A stretch of 20,114 bases of DNA from Amanita rubescens (Eukaryota; Basidiomycota; Agaricomycetes; Agaricales; Amanitaceae): contig WION01000768.1 in assembly GCA_015039365.1 (NCBI GenBank), positions 1-20,114 of the forward strand, written 5' to 3'. Below, piece by piece: positions 17,617-20,114 of the stretch. How positions within the stretch are numbered: the first letter of the stretch is position 1; every line of letters starts with the position of its first letter. The notes beneath the pieces were generated by a model. It saw only the letters and a list, made by a program, of their open reading frames with translations, was not told the DNA's origin and did no database searches. Position numbers and translations under genes: made by a program.

Positions 17617-18225
17617 ATGGATCTTCGGAAAATGATGTATGTGGATTACGTTTCGGGTGACGTGAAGGTATTGGTTCCTTCACCTGGAAGCCAATTCGAT
17701 TCGAAGGAGATGCAAGTGGATGATCCGAGGACTAAATCTCGAAAGTCGGTGACTGGGCCTATCATGTGCACGACGGCGATAGGGATTGCTCGGACGTGGT
17801 ATATCCGGAGGCGTCAAGGAGATAGATGGGTCGACGAAGAGAATCTGCACCGGTTCGGCTTGACAACCGATACTGACCAAAAGGGCGATCAGAAGGGTAT
17901 AGATTTCGCGTTGAACTTTATCGCCACTCATATCGGATAGCTGTCTAACGTCTATGTGTCATCTCTCTCCAGCGGCCTGCAACGGCTTGTTGCTCTATAC
18001 CACGTCGAAGTTAGCAATGTAGTAGATTACAAGGGACGGAAGAACGCGTATGCGACGTTGAGAATCTCATGTTGAGATTCGTGACCACGGCCAAAAACCC
18101 ACGCAGAGATGGCGGAGAAGCAGAGATGGGCAACGCCGCTCTGGAAAGCGAGGATACGGAAAGACTCGTCTTCTCTACCGACGGTTCGCTCGCCAATGAC
18201 GCTAGCGGAATGCGTTGACTTGCAA
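17617..18225 (+). pseudogene. Unidentified coding-like region, probably broken
   Basis: A 107-codon frame (17617-17940) contains YVDYVSGDVKVLVPSPGSQF, KSVTGPIMCTTAIGIARTWY, IRRRQGDRWVDEENLHRFGL and FALNFIATHIG. After a pyrimidine-rich CTCTCTCCAG near 17964-17973, another open stretch reads GLQRLVALYHVEVSNVVDYK and then stops. A third frame continues from about 18058 as VENLMLRFVTTAKNPRRDGG to SGMR at TGA. No good GT donor was found to join the first two. The pieces look like a damaged gene; family not recognised. Confidence 0.35.
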
Positions 18226-18787
18226 GCGTTCCGTTTCTGCGGGGGATAAAGAGGGGGTTGTAGGAGGGGCGGGTTGTTCGATGGAGATTAACTGCGTAGC
18301 GGTTTGGTATATGGTAGAATTGAGGTCTTGTACCGTTTAACTAACGTCGGCCGCTGAGGCCTGGTCGGTCATGAACCTCTGATCAGGTAGCAGTGGTTGC
18401 GAGGTTAGTTCCGATGAGCCGGACCCATTGATATTAGTGGCACGCAGCGGTTTCGATAGAGCGCCAGAACGTGGTTTGGACCGTATACGAGGGCCCGAAT
18501 GTATCTTCGATAGGTTATGAACTAAACGGACACAATCCAAGTCAAAATGCACCTTTTGACGCGTCCTTGCGCACGTTGAATCATCTGCACCAAACTGTGA
18601 GACAAATCTGGCAAAACGCGCATCCTTGTCGCGGTATTGTGCCTTCGTGCACGTGAGAACTTTCAGCTATATGCAAGCGGCAGACGTGTACGATGTTGCC
18701 GGCAGAATTGTTGATCGAGTCGCGATGACGTAGTGACGAGACGCGAATTCAAACTCAGACTGTCGAGCCCTCCTTATAACTATCGCG
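18226..18787. other. Intergenic region upstream of the Crinkler-like gene
   Basis: Only short, unconvincing ORFs. G-rich 18239-18271. A CTTATAAC stretch sits within 20 bp of the next start codon, which is too close to be a TATA box for that gene. Confidence 0.3.
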
Positions 18788-20114
18788 ATGAGCGCGCTCC
18801 AATCTAACCAGCTTAACCCGCTTTATCCTTCCAGCCACATCGTACTTCCACCATACTTGATGTATGGCATGGAGACTCGTACATTTTGGTGTGCTGTCTA
18901 CGGCAGCTCTCGTGTATTTAAGATGTCTGCGCATCCCGACATCGACGTCGATGACTTGAAGAAGGATATCATAAAGCAGGAAATAGCCCTTCGTCATCTT
19001 GCTTATTCCAACCTAGTCCTTTGGAAGGTAAGTTTCGGACCACGACCTGTGTTTCCACTGAACATCTTGCCAGCTAAGCATCCCAGAATCTGCGGATCCC
19101 GAAGGCTCTTTCTGGCAGCGTATTAGAAAGCGAGGTGATATGGAGACGTTCGCCGAAGAGTTGAAAATTTCTAGACAGAAGATGTCGGAGGTCTTTCCGC
19201 AATCGCAACTCCGCGAAGATCATGTGCATATTCTAGTGGAACTTCCTTCCAGTGAGTGTCATGTTGTTTGACCATTGGCACTACTACATTCAATAGATGA
19301 CTCCAGATCCTGGCTGGCTGTAATCCACGGTAAGCTATGGAAAGAGCATGAATTCTTTGGCAAGATTTTTCGTACCGCAAACCTGACCGAACACGACTTC
19401 AAAGACCTTCAAGACCTGCTGGACAAAGAGAATCCTGGACGCACCTCTGACTCTTATGTGGTGGAGGACGTTCTTGCCAAGAAATCTGATTTCTTACGCC
19501 GAAAAGAGCAAACCTCTCGAGGCAGATTTGGTGACTGCCTAGTTCCTCGACTGGTTTTCGATGCCATTCAGCCCCCATTTTCTGGTATTGTTGGCAACGA
19601 CGCTGTGTTTGATGACGACGATGCCATGGACATTGATCCCAACCATGGCTATTGTTGTCACATGCACCATCTTTCAAAGGAAGCCAAGGCGATTCAAATT
19701 TTCCCCTACACCATTTGGTATGTTGACCTGACTGTCCTCAAGCTGAAGAACAATCTTCACGTGCCACTGTTGATGCTCTTCCGGAACGAGTGGGGTATGA
19801 TGATAGACATCTTTAATGAGAGGAAACACCTGAGGGGCATACGAGGAAGCGCCATCTTTACAGGTCAGCCAGGCATCGGTAAGCGCCATTATTGGCATTT
19901 GACTGTCACTTCTAACCAATGAACTAGGAAAAATGTGCCTGTTGTATTCCATCCTCATCCTTTGTATGATTCGCGGCCAGCGATGTGTGTTTCAGGATAT
20001 GGACGGCAAAGTCTTCATTATTGATGATGCTGGCGTGAACACGCCAGAGGACGTACGAGCGGTATCGGGTGACGAAGTTCTCACACTTGTCGATGATTCC
20101 TTTAAACCCGTCGC
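18788..20114 (+). CDS. Crinkler (CRN)-like protein with P-loop, partial at 3' end
   Basis: Four exons in view: 18788-19027, 19074-19251, 19297-19878 and 19928 to the window end (395 aa so far), with introns of 45-49 nt. The N-terminal ubiquitin-like Crinkler domain spans about residues 33-85: [38 protein letters not shown] across intron 1. A linker ([23 protein letters not shown]) leads to [18 protein letters not shown]. The domain before the P-loop has [17 protein letters not shown] and [11 protein letters not shown]. The P-loop TGQPGIGKM (residues 328-336) is split by intron 3. The residue after Lys is normally Thr or Ser; here it is Met. Crinklers were described as oomycete effectors and are also widespread in fungi without secretion signals; none is seen here. 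Role in this fungus is unknown. Confidence 0.85.

Overview
The window looks like nuclear DNA of a filamentous basidiomycete, most likely an Agaricomycete. The evidence is many 45-65 nt GT-AG introns, very short exons (17-35 nt), a dense mix of housekeeping genes and fast-turnover families (F-box/LRR, NACHT, kinase-like, Crinkler), and no bacterial operon structure. Species cannot be named from sequence alone. All exon structures were worked out by hand from splice sites and reading-frame continuity.

Region 1 (about 255-5430, + strand) is a tandem array of five copies of a small four-exon gene whose product matches the SBDS N-terminal domain / yeast Rtc3-like family. Copies 1 (981-1717), 3 (2585-3164) and 5 (4803-5427) have intact structures. 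Copies 2 (1899-2254) and 4 (3422-3894) are broken. All four copies that can be compared share a 17-nt second exon that sets the frame. A sixth, promoter-only relic lies at 255-440. Two pieces of other sequence interrupt the array: 433-904 (between direct repeats, with hairpins) and about 4024-4695 (an unknown ORF with an in-frame 237-nt repeat). CRE-like and Gcn4/AP-1-like sites sit just upstream of copy 5.

Region 2 (5800-8584) is a conserved core of two divergent housekeeping genes whose start codons are separated by 47 bp: an eight-exon AFG1/LACE1-type mitochondrial AAA ATPase on the minus strand and a two-exon UreF urease accessory protein on the plus strand.

Region 3 (8829-14165) is accessory. 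It holds a decayed NACHT NTPase lacking its P-loop and two F-box/leucine-rich genes (9933-11393 and 12567-14090) on a duplicated segment of about 1.66 kb. Between these are duplicated minus-strand exon relics and a 181-bp MITE with 23-bp terminal inverted repeats.

Region 4 (14245-18230) is a graveyard of kinase-like genes: a C-lobe scrap (14245-14373, +), a nearly full-length gene with two frameshifts (15557-17002, +), a frameshifted scrap on the minus strand (17215-17480), and an unidentified coding-like stretch (17617-18225).

Region 5 (18788-20114, running off the end) is a four-exon Crinkler (CRN)-like gene with a ubiquitin-like N-terminal domain followed by a P-loop in which the conserved Thr/Ser is Met.
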